From Poindextera sp036272595 (lineage in GTDB: Bacteria > Pseudomonadota > Alphaproteobacteria > Caulobacterales > Caulobacteraceae): DNA of 64,000 nucleotides. The notes beneath the pieces were generated by a model that had not been told where the DNA came from, searched no databases, and saw nothing but the letters and a program-made list of their open reading frames with translations. Made by a program: the position numbers and the translations under genes. Position 1 is the stretch's first letter; each line of letters begins with the position of its first letter. The DNA is taken from assembly GCA_036272595.1 (NCBI GenBank), contig DATAYM010000004.1, forward strand, positions 11,078-75,077, in the 5' to 3' direction. Positions 1-9,638 of the stretch are shown here, one piece after another.

Positions 1-761
1 AGGCGCTTTTCGTCCGCGAGCGCGATGTCGAGGCCCTCGACACCCCCGAACGGCGCTCGTCCTTCAAGGCGCGGTTGCGCAATGCGGCCGGCCTGATCGC
101 CGACAAGGAGCTGGCCGCCGCCTACCGCGACGATCTGTTCCGACGTTTCGACGGCCTGTTCGGCCCGGCCCCGGCGGCGCAGCGACCGGCGCGTGCGGCA
201 TGGCGTCGCGATCCGCGCCGGCCGTCTTACGCCGACGCGCCGCTGACCGCCGAGGGCCGCGCCGCCGGCCAGAAGCTTCGCCGCGCGCCCGAGCCGGTGC
301 CCGCGGCCCTGGCCAAGGCGGCGCTCGCCGATCCCCACCGATTGGACGTGCACCTGGAGGCCATGGAGGCGCATGGATTCGGCGACCCGGCGCTCGATCA
401 ATTGGCTAAGGAAATCATTCGCCTGCGACTCGACGCCGATCTCCTTGACTCCGAGGCCCTCGCACGCCATTTGGCGGCTGAAGGATTCGGCGCGTTGCTA
501 GGCGAGATCGACAAGGCGGCCTCTAAGTCAGGCGCGCCTTTCCTCAGTTCGGATGTATCGCTCACGCTCGCCAGATCCCAGTGGTCGCACGCCTTCGAGG
601 CGATAACTCGAATGGCGGCGCTGGGTGACGCCATCGATGCCGCCAAGAGCAATCTGGGCGACAGAGGAGGCATGGAAGCGATCGAACGCATGAAAACCGA
701 ACGCGACGCACTACGTAGAGCAATCGGTTCTGGAACGGTTTGGGACGCCGGCGGGTCTTAA
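1..761 (+). CDS. dnaG: DNA primase, C-terminal part (truncated by window edge)
   Basis: Primase makes the RNA primers for replication. The reading frame is open from base 3, and its first residues (ALFVRERDVEALDTPERR) match the end of the DnaG catalytic core linker. About 250 residues follow, rich in Ala, Arg and Leu, which fits the helical DnaB-helicase-binding C-terminal domain. The stop is TAA at 759-761. The true start lies left of the window, so the TTG/ATG codons inside are not starts. It lies directly upstream of rpoD, as in the dnaG-rpoD part of the classical macromolecular synthesis operon. The identification rests on the linker motif and the rpoD context; the C-terminal domain itself is poorly conserved. 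Confidence 0.8.
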   Translation, partial: ALFVRERDVEALDTPERRSSFKARLRNAAGLIADKELAAAYRDDLFRRFDGLFGPAPAAQRPARAAWRRDPRRPSYADAPLTAEGRAAGQKLRRAPEPVPAALAKAALADPHRLDVHLEAMEAHGFGDPALDQLAKEIIRLRLDADLLDSEALARHLAAEGFGALLGEIDKAASKSGAPFLSSDVSLTLARSQWSHAFEAITRMAALGDAIDAAKSNLGDRGGMEAIERMKTERDALRRAIGSGTVWDAGGS

Positions 762-840
762 TGGTTAAGGCTGGCCGGAAGTTTGCATGGATATTTACCC
801 GATCGGGCGCTTTTAGCGACTGTCGGCACTGGAGATTTGA

Positions 841-2787
<1,947 letters not shown>

Positions 2788-2818
2788 CCCGCGGGCTCAA
2801 GCGGCGGAGCATCCGGAT

Positions 2819-3070
2819 ATGGATGACGGCGCGTTGAGGTTGGAGCTTGATGTGACCTTGAGCAAGCGGCTCAAGGTCGCCGCGCGTGAGGCTGGCCGTT
2901 CCGTGGATGACTATGCGGCGCAACTGATCGCTCAAGGCCTCGATGATCGCTGGAGCGAAACCCAGCGGCGGCTGGAAGATTACGATCGCACCGGCGAATA
3001 CGTCCCCGCCGACGAAGCCTTGGCCCGCTTCAGGTCCGCCATTGCGGAGCGCATCCGGAAGCCCGCTTGA
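2819..3070 (+). CDS. antitoxin of a type II toxin-antitoxin pair (ribbon-helix-helix-like)
   Basis: An 83-residue protein whose N-terminal half (LRLELDVTLSKRLKVAAREAGRSVDD) looks like a ribbon-helix-helix DNA-binding fold: a short strand followed by two helices. The charged C-terminal tail would wrap the toxin. The last base of its TGA stop overlaps the start of the next gene, the usual coupling in ParD-ParE/RelB-RelE operons. By family, it would neutralise the toxin and repress its own promoter. It starts only 31 nt after rpoD, so some expression could come from rpoD read-through. The family assignment is from size, fold pattern and neighbour; no specific ParD or CopG subfamily is claimed. 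Confidence 0.75.
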   Translation: MDDGALRLELDVTLSKRLKVAAREAGRSVDDYAAQLIAQGLDDRWSETQRRLEDYDRTGEYVPADEALARFRSAIAERIRKPA

Positions 3071-3351
3071 TCCGCTCGGTAAGGCTCACGCCTGGGGCGG
3101 ATCGGGATTTGTTGCGCCTGGTCGACTTCCTCGTGGAGAAAAGTCCCCGCTCTGCGGTGCGCGCCGGCGACGCCATCGAACGTGGCATCCGGTCCCTGGC
3201 TCAACTCGCCGAGCGCGGCCGGCAGGCGCCGATTGAGGGCGCCAGGGAAATCGTGGTCGCCTTCGGGAGAAACGCCTACGTCATCCAATATCGTATCGCC
3301 GAAGATGAGGTCGTGGTCGCTCGCATCTTTCACAGCTTGGAACACCGCTGA
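3067..3351 (+). CDS. ParE/RelE-family toxin
   Basis: A 94-residue protein with the RelE/ParE pattern: an N-terminal strand (RSVRLTPGADRDL), two helices holding DFLVEKSPRSAVRAGDAIERGI, then the strands VVAFGRNAYVIQYRIAEDEVVVARIFHSLEHR. The final R-I-F-H-xx-E/Q-xR block is the family hallmark. The start is TTG at 3067-3069, overlapping the antitoxin stop (TGA 3068-3070). RelE-type members cut ribosome-bound mRNA and ParE-type members poison gyrase; sequence alone does not decide here, although the closing motif favours ParE. The pair sits between two housekeeping regions with no other mobile signs. Confidence 0.82.
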   Translation: MIRSVRLTPGADRDLLRLVDFLVEKSPRSAVRAGDAIERGIRSLAQLAERGRQAPIEGAREIVVAFGRNAYVIQYRIAEDEVVVARIFHSLEHR

Positions 3352-3472
3352 GCTTTCTCGGCGCGCGGCCGCCACCGATCAAATTCGACAACCGTCGGTC
3401 CGCGTCATAGCCTGCGGCCGGGCCCACTCGCGAAGATCGCGCGGGCCGGGACGACGGACGGGGAGACCTCAG

Positions 3473-3877
3473 ATGGCGCTGGAAGGCGGGTGTTACTGCG
3501 GCGAGCTGCGCTACAGGGCCGAGGGCGAGCCGGTGATGAAGGCCCAGTGCCATTGCCGCGAGTGCCAGTACATTTCCGGCGGCTCGCCCAACATGTTCAT
3601 GGGCATGGCCGCCGACGGCTTCACCTACACCAGGGGCGCGCCCAAGACCTATACCCGCGGCGATATCGAAACGGCGGTGACGCGCGAGTTCTGCGGGACC
3701 TGCGGCACCCACATCCTGACCCGCACCGAGCTCTTTCCCGGCGTGATCCTGAAGGTCGGCACCCTGGACGATCCCGCCGTCTATGGCGGGCCAGGCGCCG
3801 CCATCCAGACGGCGGACAAGCAGAGCTTCCACATGATCCCCGAGGGCATCCCGACCTTCGCGCGCTTTCCCGGTTAG
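3473..3877 (+). CDS. GFA-family (glutathione-dependent formaldehyde-activating enzyme-like) zinc protein
   Basis: A 134-residue single-domain protein. The zinc-binding cysteines of the GFA/CENP-V fold are visible: GGCYCGELRY near the N-terminus, QCHCRECQ at about 23-30 and FCGTCGTHI at about 69-77. Members bind two zinc ions; some act on S-hydroxymethylglutathione, but most have no proven substrate. ATG 3473 is chosen because it directly precedes the first conserved cysteine block and has GGGGAGA 6-7 nt upstream; the open frame extends further left without conserved content. The gene is monocistronic between the toxin and a convergent DUF899 gene. A second GFA gene lies at 26233-26757. Confidence 0.88.
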   Translation: MALEGGCYCGELRYRAEGEPVMKAQCHCRECQYISGGSPNMFMGMAADGFTYTRGAPKTYTRGDIETAVTREFCGTCGTHILTRTELFPGVILKVGTLDDPAVYGGPGAAIQTADKQSFHMIPEGIPTFARFPG

Positions 3878-3901
3878 GCCGGGCGGCGACGTCTCGCCGG
3901 C

Positions 3902-4498
3902 TCAGGCGTAGCTGTTGCTGGGCCTCCAGCCGTCGTAGGCGCCAGGGATGAGGTCGAAGAGGCTGAACACCACGCAAAAGCCGTCGTGGTCGTCGAACTC
4001 GGCTTCCGAGAGGCGGACGATCCGCTCGCCGTCGCGGCGGAAGATGGAGACTCCCGGGTTCCAGCCGCCCATGGCGTCGTCCGCGGGATAGTCGCCGCGA
4101 TGGCGAAAACCCATGTCCTCGGCGAAGGCGCTGCCTTCATAGCTCACCATGGGGAAGCGCCAGCCGCGGCTCTTTGCGAATCGCTTCTGCGCCTCGACAG
4201 GGTTGGGGCTGGCGAGCACGAAGGCGGCGCGGTGGGCAAGGTGCTCATAGACGCCGTTGAAGCCGTCCGCCCACATGGTGCAGGCCGGGCATCCGGCGCC
4301 CATGTTGTGGATCACGATCAGGTCGCGCTTGTCGCCGAACAGCGCCGACAAGCGCACCGGCCCGTCCCAGCCGGCGAGCACATAGTCCTCAACGGCCTGC
4401 GGCTCGACCTCAGCCTGCAGTGTCCGGATCTCGCCTTTCAGCGCCTCGATCTGTTTCCGCTTGGCGTCCATCGCCGCCATGGTGTCGGCATAGCTCAT
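3902..4498 (-). CDS. DUF899-like thioredoxin-fold protein
   Basis: A 198-residue protein of the DUF899 type. An N-terminal coiled helix (MSYADTMAAMDAKRKQIEAL) is followed by a thioredoxin-like domain with IHNMGAGCPACTMWADGFNG at about 83-102, giving a C-P-A-C pair at the place of the thioredoxin CxxC. The C-terminal part keeps the W-x-P-G/DDHDGFCVVF block of the family. Its ATG overlaps the stop of the upstream arsR gene by 4 nt (ATGA), so the two are translationally coupled and probably co-regulated. DUF899 proteins often occur next to ArsR regulators; the biochemical role is unknown, and a thiol-based redox or detoxification job is an inference. Confidence 0.85.
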   Translation of the reverse strand: MSYADTMAAMDAKRKQIEALKGEIRTLQAEVEPQAVEDYVLAGWDGPVRLSALFGDKRDLIVIHNMGAGCPACTMWADGFNGVYEHLAHRAAFVLASPNPVEAQKRFAKSRGWRFPMVSYEGSAFAEDMGFRHRGDYPADDAMGGWNPGVSIFRRDGERIVRLSEAEFDDHDGFCVVFSLFDLIPGAYDGWRPSNSYA

Positions 4499-4857
4499 GG
4501 CTTCTCCTTTTCAATCCGGATGAGGTGCTGGGCCAGGGTCTCGAACTGGGCCTGCCAGTACTTGGCGTAGCGGTTGAGCCAGAGCGCCGCCTCGGACAGC
4601 GGCTCGGCGTCGAGGCTGCAGCGGCTGATGCGGCCCGAGCGCGCCTGGGTGATCAGGCCGGCCCGGACCAGCACCTGGATATGGCGCGAGACCGCCTGCA
4701 GCGAGATGTCGAACGGCTCGGCGAGCTCGGAGACCAGCAGCGCCTCGCCGTCCAGCCGCTCCAGGATCGAGCGACGCACCGGATCGCTGAGCGCGAAGAA
4801 GACCGCGTCCAGGCGATCGGCGTCGGTGTCGACAGGCGTGGCGAGAGCAAGGCTCAT
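4495..4857 (-). CDS. ArsR-family winged-helix transcriptional repressor
   Basis: A 120-residue helix-turn-helix protein. The block DAVFFALSDPVRRSILERLDGEALLVSELAEPFDISLQAVSRHIQVLVRAGLI (about residues 17-68) is the ArsR HTH with the conserved SDPxRRxIL start. No metal-binding cysteines of the ArsR/SmtB type are seen, so this is the non-metal subgroup often found with SRPBCC or DUF899 partners. Upstream is a -35/-10 pair ending only 5 nt before the ATG, with no Shine-Dalgarno sequence, so the transcript is probably leaderless. A 16-bp near-perfect palindrome overlies that promoter, which points to autorepression together with the downstream DUF899 gene. Confidence 0.93.
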   Translation of the reverse strand: MSLALATPVDTDADRLDAVFFALSDPVRRSILERLDGEALLVSELAEPFDISLQAVSRHIQVLVRAGLITQARSGRISRCSLDAEPLSEAALWLNRYAKYWQAQFETLAQHLIRIEKEKP

Positions 4858-4862
4858 GCGCC

Positions 4863-4904
4863 ATTACAATCAACAGATCGATTGATTGTCAATCGGTCTG
4901 TTGA
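4863..4904 (-). promoter_or_regulatory. arsR promoter with overlapping palindromic operator
   Basis: Arms 4870-4885 (tcaacagatcgattga) and 4889-4904 (tcaatcggtctgttga) form an inverted repeat with 15 of 16 positions matching and a 3-bp spacer. On the minus strand TTGACA lies at 4887-4892 and TGTAAT at 4863-4868, separated by 18 bp, and the arsR ATG is at 4857-4855. The palindrome therefore covers the -35 and spacer, the usual arrangement for a self-repressing ArsR protein. The repeat also lies 3' of the 4917-6173 gene, but it lacks a T-run, so a terminator is less likely. Confidence 0.75.
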
Positions 4905-4916
4905 CGATCGCCGACG

Positions 4917-6173
4917 TCAGCGCTGGATGGCGCCGTAGGTCAGGTTCTGGAACATCGGCAGGGCCGCCTGGGCCGCCATCCGCTGGCCGGTGGCCAGCTG
5001 CGCGGCGGCTTCGGGCTCCAGCGGCATGGAATTCTGGATCAGGTAGAGCATCACCATGTTCTCCTTCGGATCGCCCCGCCACCAGGTGCCGAAGGCGCCC
5101 GGCCAGCCGAAGGCCCCGTCGGAGCCGGCGCCCATCCAGGCCTGCTTTTCCGCATCCAGGGTCACCGAGACGCCGAGGCCGAAGCCCTGCGCCATCCAGA
5201 ACGGGAAGCCCATGAACGGGATCGCCCGCTGGGCGTCGGTCAGCCGGTTGGCCAGCATCAGCTCGACGGTTTCCGGCTTTAAGAGCCGCACCCCGTCGAC
5301 CTCGCCCTTGTTCAGCAGCATGCGGGCGAACTTCAGATAGTCGTCGGCGGTCGAGGCCAGGCCCCCGCCGCCGCCGGTGAAGGCGGGAGGCGCGGTGTAG
5401 GCCTTGAACGGCACCGGATCGAGCCGGCCGTCCTCGGCGGTGTTGATGCGATAGACCACCGCGGCCCGATCGGCCTTTTCCGGCGGGATCCAGAAATCGG
5501 TGTCGACCATGCCGAGCGGATCGAAGATGCGTTCGAACAAGACCTCGCGGAACGGCTTGCCCTCGATGCGGCCGACCAGATAGCCGAGCACGTCGGTGGC
5601 ATGGCTGTAGTGGAAGCGCTCGCCCGGCGGATAGGACAGCGGCAGGCCGCCCAGCGCCTGCAGCCAGGCGTCGGGCTCCATGTCGGTGTTCAGCACCTCG
5701 CCCAGCGCCTTCTGGTGCGCGTGGGCGATCGGCCCGATCGAGGTGAAGCCGTAGGCGAGGCCGGCGCGGTGGGTCATCAGGTCCTCGACCGTGATGTCGC
5801 GCGGGGCGGGATAGGTCTGGTCGAGCGGCCCGTGCGGGTCCGCCAGCACCACCATGTCCGCGAATTCGGGCAGCCACCTGGTGATCGGATCGTCCAGGCC
5901 CAGCTTGCCCTCCTCCATCAGCATCAGCGCCGCGACCGAGGTGATCGGCTTGGTCATCGAGGCGATGCGGAAGATGGTGTCGCGCTGCATGGGCGCGCCG
6001 GCTTCGATGTCGCGCATGCCGTTGGTGGTGACCTGGGCGACCTCGCCGTTGCGCCATAAGAGGGTGACGACGCCGGAGAGCAGGCCCTGGTCGATCACCC
6101 CCTGCATGGCCGGGCCGATCTTGGCCAGTTCGTCGCGGGAAAACCCGCTCACATTCACCGCGCCGTCGTCCAT
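4917..6173 (-). CDS. serine hydrolase, class C beta-lactamase/EstB-like
   Basis: A 418-residue protein of the beta-lactamase-related serine hydrolase family. The catalytic S-x-x-K is visible as FRIASMTKPITS (about residues 70-81). A Y-x-N-type region follows (YSHATDVLGYLVGRIEGKPF), and an FGWPGAFGTWWRGDPKE block near the end stands in for the KTG region. The ATG at 6173 is preceded by an AGGAGG box 6 nt upstream; the open frame runs 25 codons further but with only basic residues. No signal peptide is seen at that start, so the protein is probably cytoplasmic and an esterase rather than a periplasmic penicillin-hydrolysing enzyme. It is the last gene before the arsR promoter. Confidence 0.87.
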   Translation of the reverse strand: MDDGAVNVSGFSRDELAKIGPAMQGVIDQGLLSGVVTLLWRNGEVAQVTTNGMRDIEAGAPMQRDTIFRIASMTKPITSVAALMLMEEGKLGLDDPITRWLPEFADMVVLADPHGPLDQTYPAPRDITVEDLMTHRAGLAYGFTSIGPIAHAHQKALGEVLNTDMEPDAWLQALGGLPLSYPPGERFHYSHATDVLGYLVGRIEGKPFREVLFERIFDPLGMVDTDFWIPPEKADRAAVVYRINTAEDGRLDPVPFKAYTAPPAFTGGGGGLASTADDYLKFARMLLNKGEVDGVRLLKPETVELMLANRLTDAQRAIPFMGFPFWMAQGFGLGVSVTLDAEKQAWMGAGSDGAFGWPGAFGTWWRGDPKENMVMLYLIQNSMPLEPEAAAQLATGQRMAAQAALPMFQNLTYGAIQR

Positions 6174-6256
6174 GGAATGCCTCCTCGAAGGATTTTCCGA
6201 AGACGATAACGGGGATTTCGTCGCCGGCCTACGACGACGTCGGGTCAAGCAAGGCC

Positions 6257-6892
6257 TTACGGCTGCTCATACGTTCCGACCAGTTCGCCGTCGGCGATGA
6301 CCCGGCCCTGCATGGCGTTGGTCAGGGCGCGCAGGTCGGCGTCCGGATGCAGGCCGAGCGGGCCGTCCAGGGCGAAGATCTGGAAGTGGTAGTGGTGAAG
6401 GCCGTGGCCGGCCGGCGGGTGCGGCCCGAAATAGCCGGCGGAATCATTGTTGTTCCTGCCCTGGATGGCGCCTTGCGGGCTGACCAGTTCGGCGTTGTTC
6501 GGCAGGCCCTCCGGCAGCGAGGCGACCTCGCCCGGAATGTTCCAGATCATCCAGTGCACGAAGGGCTTTTCGGTCGGCGCGTCGGGGTCCTCCAGCACGA
6601 TGGCGTAGGCGCCGGCGCCTTCCACCGGCGTCCAGCGCAGCGGCGGCGACAGGTTGTCGCCATAGGCCGAGTGGCGCCGATCGATCTTGCCCTCGTCGGG
6701 AAAGGCCTCGGAGCTGAGCTCCACCCCTTCGCCGGTCCGTGGGGTGATGCGGCCGATGGTCAGGGACTCCGGCGAATGCTGCGGTCTGTGCGGATCGGCC
6801 ACGACGGTCTCCGGGTTGGATTGGGCGCGCCCGCAGGCCGAGGCCGAGAGCGCGATGATCAATGAGATTGCGACGAGCCGCATGCTGTTCAA
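6257..6892 (-). CDS. YbhB/YbcL-family PEBP-like protein, exported
   Basis: A 211-residue phosphatidylethanolamine-binding-protein-like protein of the bacterial YbhB/YbcL group. The two ligand-pocket motifs are present: VLEDPDAPTEKPFVHWMIWNIP (about 100-121) and GYFGPHPPAGHGLHHYHFQIFALD (about 153-176). The N-terminus is a signal sequence ending ALSASAC-GRA, so it may be a lipoprotein, although the residue three before the Cys is Ala rather than Leu. ATG codons at 6892 and 6883 are both possible. The role of these proteins in bacteria is not established. The next gene on the left is 83 bp away on the same strand. Confidence 0.88.
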   Translation of the reverse strand: MNSMRLVAISLIIALSASACGRAQSNPETVVADPHRPQHSPESLTIGRITPRTGEGVELSSEAFPDEGKIDRRHSAYGDNLSPPLRWTPVEGAGAYAIVLEDPDAPTEKPFVHWMIWNIPGEVASLPEGLPNNAELVSPQGAIQGRNNNDSAGYFGPHPPAGHGLHHYHFQIFALDGPLGLHPDADLRALTNAMQGRVIADGELVGTYEQP

Positions 6893-6926
6893 CCGCTGGA
6901 CCGGCCTTCGGGTTCGACCCGCGAAT

Positions 6927-7700
6927 CTACCGCGTCTGGCCGCCGTCCACCGGCACCACCGCTCCGGTGATGAAGCTGGCCCTCGGGCTGAGCAGGAAGG
7001 CCGCCGCCGCGCCGATCTCTTCCGGCCTGCCGTAGCGGTTCAGCGGCACCTCGCGCTTGATCCACCGGGCCCAGGCGTCGGCGCGGGGACCGGTGGAATT
7101 GGTCTCCCAGCCGCCGCCCGGGAAGATGATGTTGCCTGGCGCGATGGTGTTGACCCGCACGCCCGAGGCGCCGGCCAGCTTGGCCAGCTCCTTGGAGAGG
7201 TGGTTCATCGCCGCCTTGGCGGTGCCGTAGGTCAGGGCCGTGCCGAGGGCGCCGAGGCCGGCGATGGAGGAGATGAAGATCACCGAGCCCTCCTGGCGGG
7301 GCGTCATGCGGCGCAGCGCCGCCCGGCCGAGGCGGAAGGCGGAGTCGAGGTTCTGGGCGAAGGCGCCGTCCCAGTTGGCGTCGTCCACCTCGAAGCCCGG
7401 CGGGGTCTCGTAGAGGCCGACATTGGCCACCGCGCCCCAGACCGGGCCGAAATCCCTTTCCACATCGTCCATGGCGGCCTCGATCACCGCCGTCTCGCGC
7501 ATGTCGCCGGCGCGGGCCCAGACGCGGCCTTCGCCATATTCGGCCGCCAGCCGCGCCCGCTGTTCCTCCAGCGCCTCGGGCCCGCGGGCGGTGATGGCCA
7601 GTTTCGCGCCCTCGGCCAGGCAGGCCTCGACGATGCCCAGCCCGATGCCGCGGCTGGCCCCGGCCACGAAGATCACCTTGTCCTTCAGCTGCAGGTCCAT
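6927..7700 (-). CDS. short-chain dehydrogenase/reductase (SDR)
   Basis: A 257-residue classical SDR. The cofactor-binding motif is GASRGIGLG (about 13-21), the NAG-equivalent is AVANVGLYE, the catalytic Ser lies in VIFISSIAG and the catalytic Tyr/Lys in LTYGTAKAAMNHL. It ends with the family-typical SPRASFITGAVVPVDGGQTR. The start at ATG 7700 gives the canonical MDLQLKDKVIFVAG beginning; the 20 codons upstream are not SDR-like. The substrate cannot be told. An acidic residue after the second beta-strand is not obvious (ITARG), which weakly suggests NADP(H). Confidence 0.93.
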   Translation of the reverse strand: MDLQLKDKVIFVAGASRGIGLGIVEACLAEGAKLAITARGPEALEEQRARLAAEYGEGRVWARAGDMRETAVIEAAMDDVERDFGPVWGAVANVGLYETPPGFEVDDANWDGAFAQNLDSAFRLGRAALRRMTPRQEGSVIFISSIAGLGALGTALTYGTAKAAMNHLSKELAKLAGASGVRVNTIAPGNIIFPGGGWETNSTGPRADAWARWIKREVPLNRYGRPEEIGAAAAFLLSPRASFITGAVVPVDGGQTR

Positions 7701-7814
7701 GCCCGTTTTCCTCTCGCGCTTGCTGGCCGAGCACCATGGCCAAAACCCCGGTCGGGGCAAGAGCGCCGCTCCTCGAAGCCTGCAAGGGAAAGGATGGGAG
7801 CGTGCGGCTTCGCG

Positions 7815-8435
7815 CTACCGCCAGCCGTAGTTGAAGCTCAGCGATATCCGCTCTTGCTCCGCCGCGTTGGGCAGGGCTTCGTGGCGGAGCCAGCTTTCCC
7901 ACATCAGGATCGCCCCGGCTTCGGGCGCGAGATAGATGAAGCTCTTCTGGGTCTCGGCGGCGTCGGCGCGGCGCGGCGGCGCGGCCATCATCAGCGGCAG
8001 GCGCGGGTCTTCCAGGCGCAGCGCCCCCGCGCCCGCCGGCATGGCGACATAGACCGTGCCGGAGATGACGCTGTGCGGATGGATGTGGCCGGAATGGGCG
8101 GCGCCGGGCTCCAGGATGTTGGCCCACAGGCTGTCCAGCCTGAGGCGCCCGCGCCCCAGGTCGAACTCCAGCGCCTTGGCGTAGGCCGCCGCATGCCGGT
8201 CGAGCTTGCGCTTGAGCCGCTCGAAAATGCTGGCCCGGCGCGGCAGGTCGTCCAGCGAGGCGTAGGAGGTGTAGCCGCCATAGGCGTGCTCTTCGCACCA
8301 GGCGCGGCCGGCGAGGTCCTCGTCGGCCAGCATGCGGCAGGCCTCCTCCAGCTCGGCGTTGAAGCCGGCGAAACCGGGCTCGCCGGCGAGCGAGGCCTGA
8401 TAGACCTGGGTGACGAAGAGCGAGCGAAGGGTCAT
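7815..8435 (-). CDS. putative 2OG-Fe(II) oxygenase (TIGR02466-type)
   Basis: A 206-residue protein resembling the TIGR02466 group of putative 2-oxoglutarate/Fe(II) oxygenases. The metal and cosubstrate region is seen as LWANILEPGAAHSGHIHPHSVISGTVYV (about 104-131), and the distal histidine/arginine part is WLRHEALPNAAEQERISLSFNYGWR at the C-terminus. The ATG overlaps the stop of the upstream AlkD-like gene by 4 nt (8432-8435). Substrate unknown. Coupling to an AlkD-like protein suggests nucleic acid repair or modification, but this is only positional. Confidence 0.78.
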   Translation of the reverse strand: MTLRSLFVTQVYQASLAGEPGFAGFNAELEEACRMLADEDLAGRAWCEEHAYGGYTSYASLDDLPRRASIFERLKRKLDRHAAAYAKALEFDLGRGRLRLDSLWANILEPGAAHSGHIHPHSVISGTVYVAMPAGAGALRLEDPRLPLMMAAPPRRADAAETQKSFIYLAPEAGAILMWESWLRHEALPNAAEQERISLSFNYGWR

Positions 8436-9163
8436 GCCGGCTTGCTACGCCCCGATTTGGTTCCCGTCTTCAGCTTGGTCCGGGTCTCGCGGACGGCGAT
8501 GGCGGGCAGGGTGGCCTGGTTCGCGTCGAGATAGGCGGCGACGGCGTCCCGGTGTCGAGTCACCAGCGAGCGGAGCAGCCAGGAGACCGCCTTGGTGATC
8601 AGGATCGGCTTTTCGGCTTTGAGCCGCTCGAGCACGACGAAGGCCAGGTCGCTGAAGCGGGGATCGGGCGAATAGTGCGCCGGGCCGTTCAGCAGCACCA
8701 AGGCGGCGCGGCGCCGGTTGATGTTCGGGTCGCGCGACAGCCGCTCGATCAGCCCGCTCCAGGCCGGCCAGTCGGCCGCCATGTCCTGGGCGGTGAACAG
8801 GTTCTGGCACCAGGTGTCGACCTCGGCCCAGCCATTCAGGCGGCCGAGCCAGCGCTCCAGCTCGGCGGTGGTCACCGCCCGCCGCGCCTTCGGGCAGTCG
8901 CGCAGCAGCATGCCGCCCAAGGCCGCCTCCTCGTGGGACTCGCCCTGGCTCAGGCTGTCGACCACGGCCAGGATCTCGTCTGCGGCCAAGGCCTTGTTGG
9001 CGGCCAGCCAGCGCCTGACCATGCCGCGGCGGTCGGGAACCGAGACGAAGTAATAGGGCCGGCCGCTGCCGCCGTAGGAATCGTTCTGCGGCGGCAGGTC
9101 CGCTCGGGCCGGCCGGGCCGCCTTGCGCAGCTCGGCCAGCAGGATCGCGTGCTCTGGGTTCAT
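8432..9163 (-). CDS. AlkD-like DNA alkylation repair protein (HEAT/ARM repeats)
   Basis: A 243-residue helical-repeat protein resembling the AlkD/DNA-alkylation-repair family: SLSQGESHEEAALGGMLL, then WLGRLNGWAEVDTWCQNLF (about 93-111), then NINRRRAALVLLNGPAHY and KPILITKAVSWLLRSLVTRH. AlkD proteins excise positively charged alkylated bases using a concave helical surface. The Trp/Asp pattern (WAEVDTWC and KAVSWLLR) is consistent, but a direct alignment was not possible. ATG 9163 is chosen because the earlier codons are antisense to panD's promoter and not family-like. It is convergent in position with nothing; its divergent neighbour is panD. Confidence 0.75.
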   Translation of the reverse strand: MNPEHAILLAELRKAARPARADLPPQNDSYGGSGRPYYFVSVPDRRGMVRRWLAANKALAADEILAVVDSLSQGESHEEAALGGMLLRDCPKARRAVTTAELERWLGRLNGWAEVDTWCQNLFTAQDMAADWPAWSGLIERLSRDPNINRRRAALVLLNGPAHYSPDPRFSDLAFVVLERLKAEKPILITKAVSWLLRSLVTRHRDAVAAYLDANQATLPAIAVRETRTKLKTGTKSGRSKPA

Positions 9164-9281
9164 CGTTCCGCCCTGTCTCAACAAGCCGTGACCACGATTG
9201 AACCCGGCCCCGCAAGTGGGTATATGCGCGGGTCCTTTTTCGGCCGCCTGGCTGCGCGGCCGCAGTGCAAAGGTTTCATTG

Positions 9282-9638
9282 ATGTTGGTGACGATGATGC
9301 GGGCCAAGCTGCACCGGGCGACGGTGACGCAGGCCGACCTCGACTATGAAGGCTCCATCGCCATCGACCGCGACCTGCTGGACGCCTCCAGCATCTTCGC
9401 CAACGAGCAGGTGGACGTGCTCAACATCACCACCGGCGCGCGGTTCACCACCTACGCCATCGAGGCGCCGCGCGGCTCGAAGGTCATCGGCGTCAACGGC
9501 GCCGCGGCCCGGCTGGTGCAGCCCGGCGACAAGGTGATCGTGGTCGCCTACGGCCAGATCGACGCGGGCGAAGCACGCAACTATGCGCCGAACGTGGTCC
9601 TGCTGGACGACGGCAACTGCATCAAGCGCGCGGCGTGA
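9282..9638 (+). CDS. panD: aspartate 1-decarboxylase proenzyme
   Basis: Makes beta-alanine from aspartate for pantothenate and CoA synthesis. The 118-residue proenzyme keeps the self-cleavage site YEGSIAID (Gly-Ser at about 24-25), where the serine becomes the pyruvoyl cofactor, and the core AIEAPRGSKVIGVNGAAARLVQPGDKVIVVAYG. ATG 9282 is chosen because MLVTMMRAKLH aligns residue for residue with the start of the E. coli enzyme. Its TGA overlaps the GTG start of the next gene by 4 nt, an unusual operon partner for panD. Confidence 0.97.
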   Translation: MLVTMMRAKLHRATVTQADLDYEGSIAIDRDLLDASSIFANEQVDVLNITTGARFTTYAIEAPRGSKVIGVNGAAARLVQPGDKVIVVAYGQIDAGEARNYAPNVVLLDDGNCIKRAA

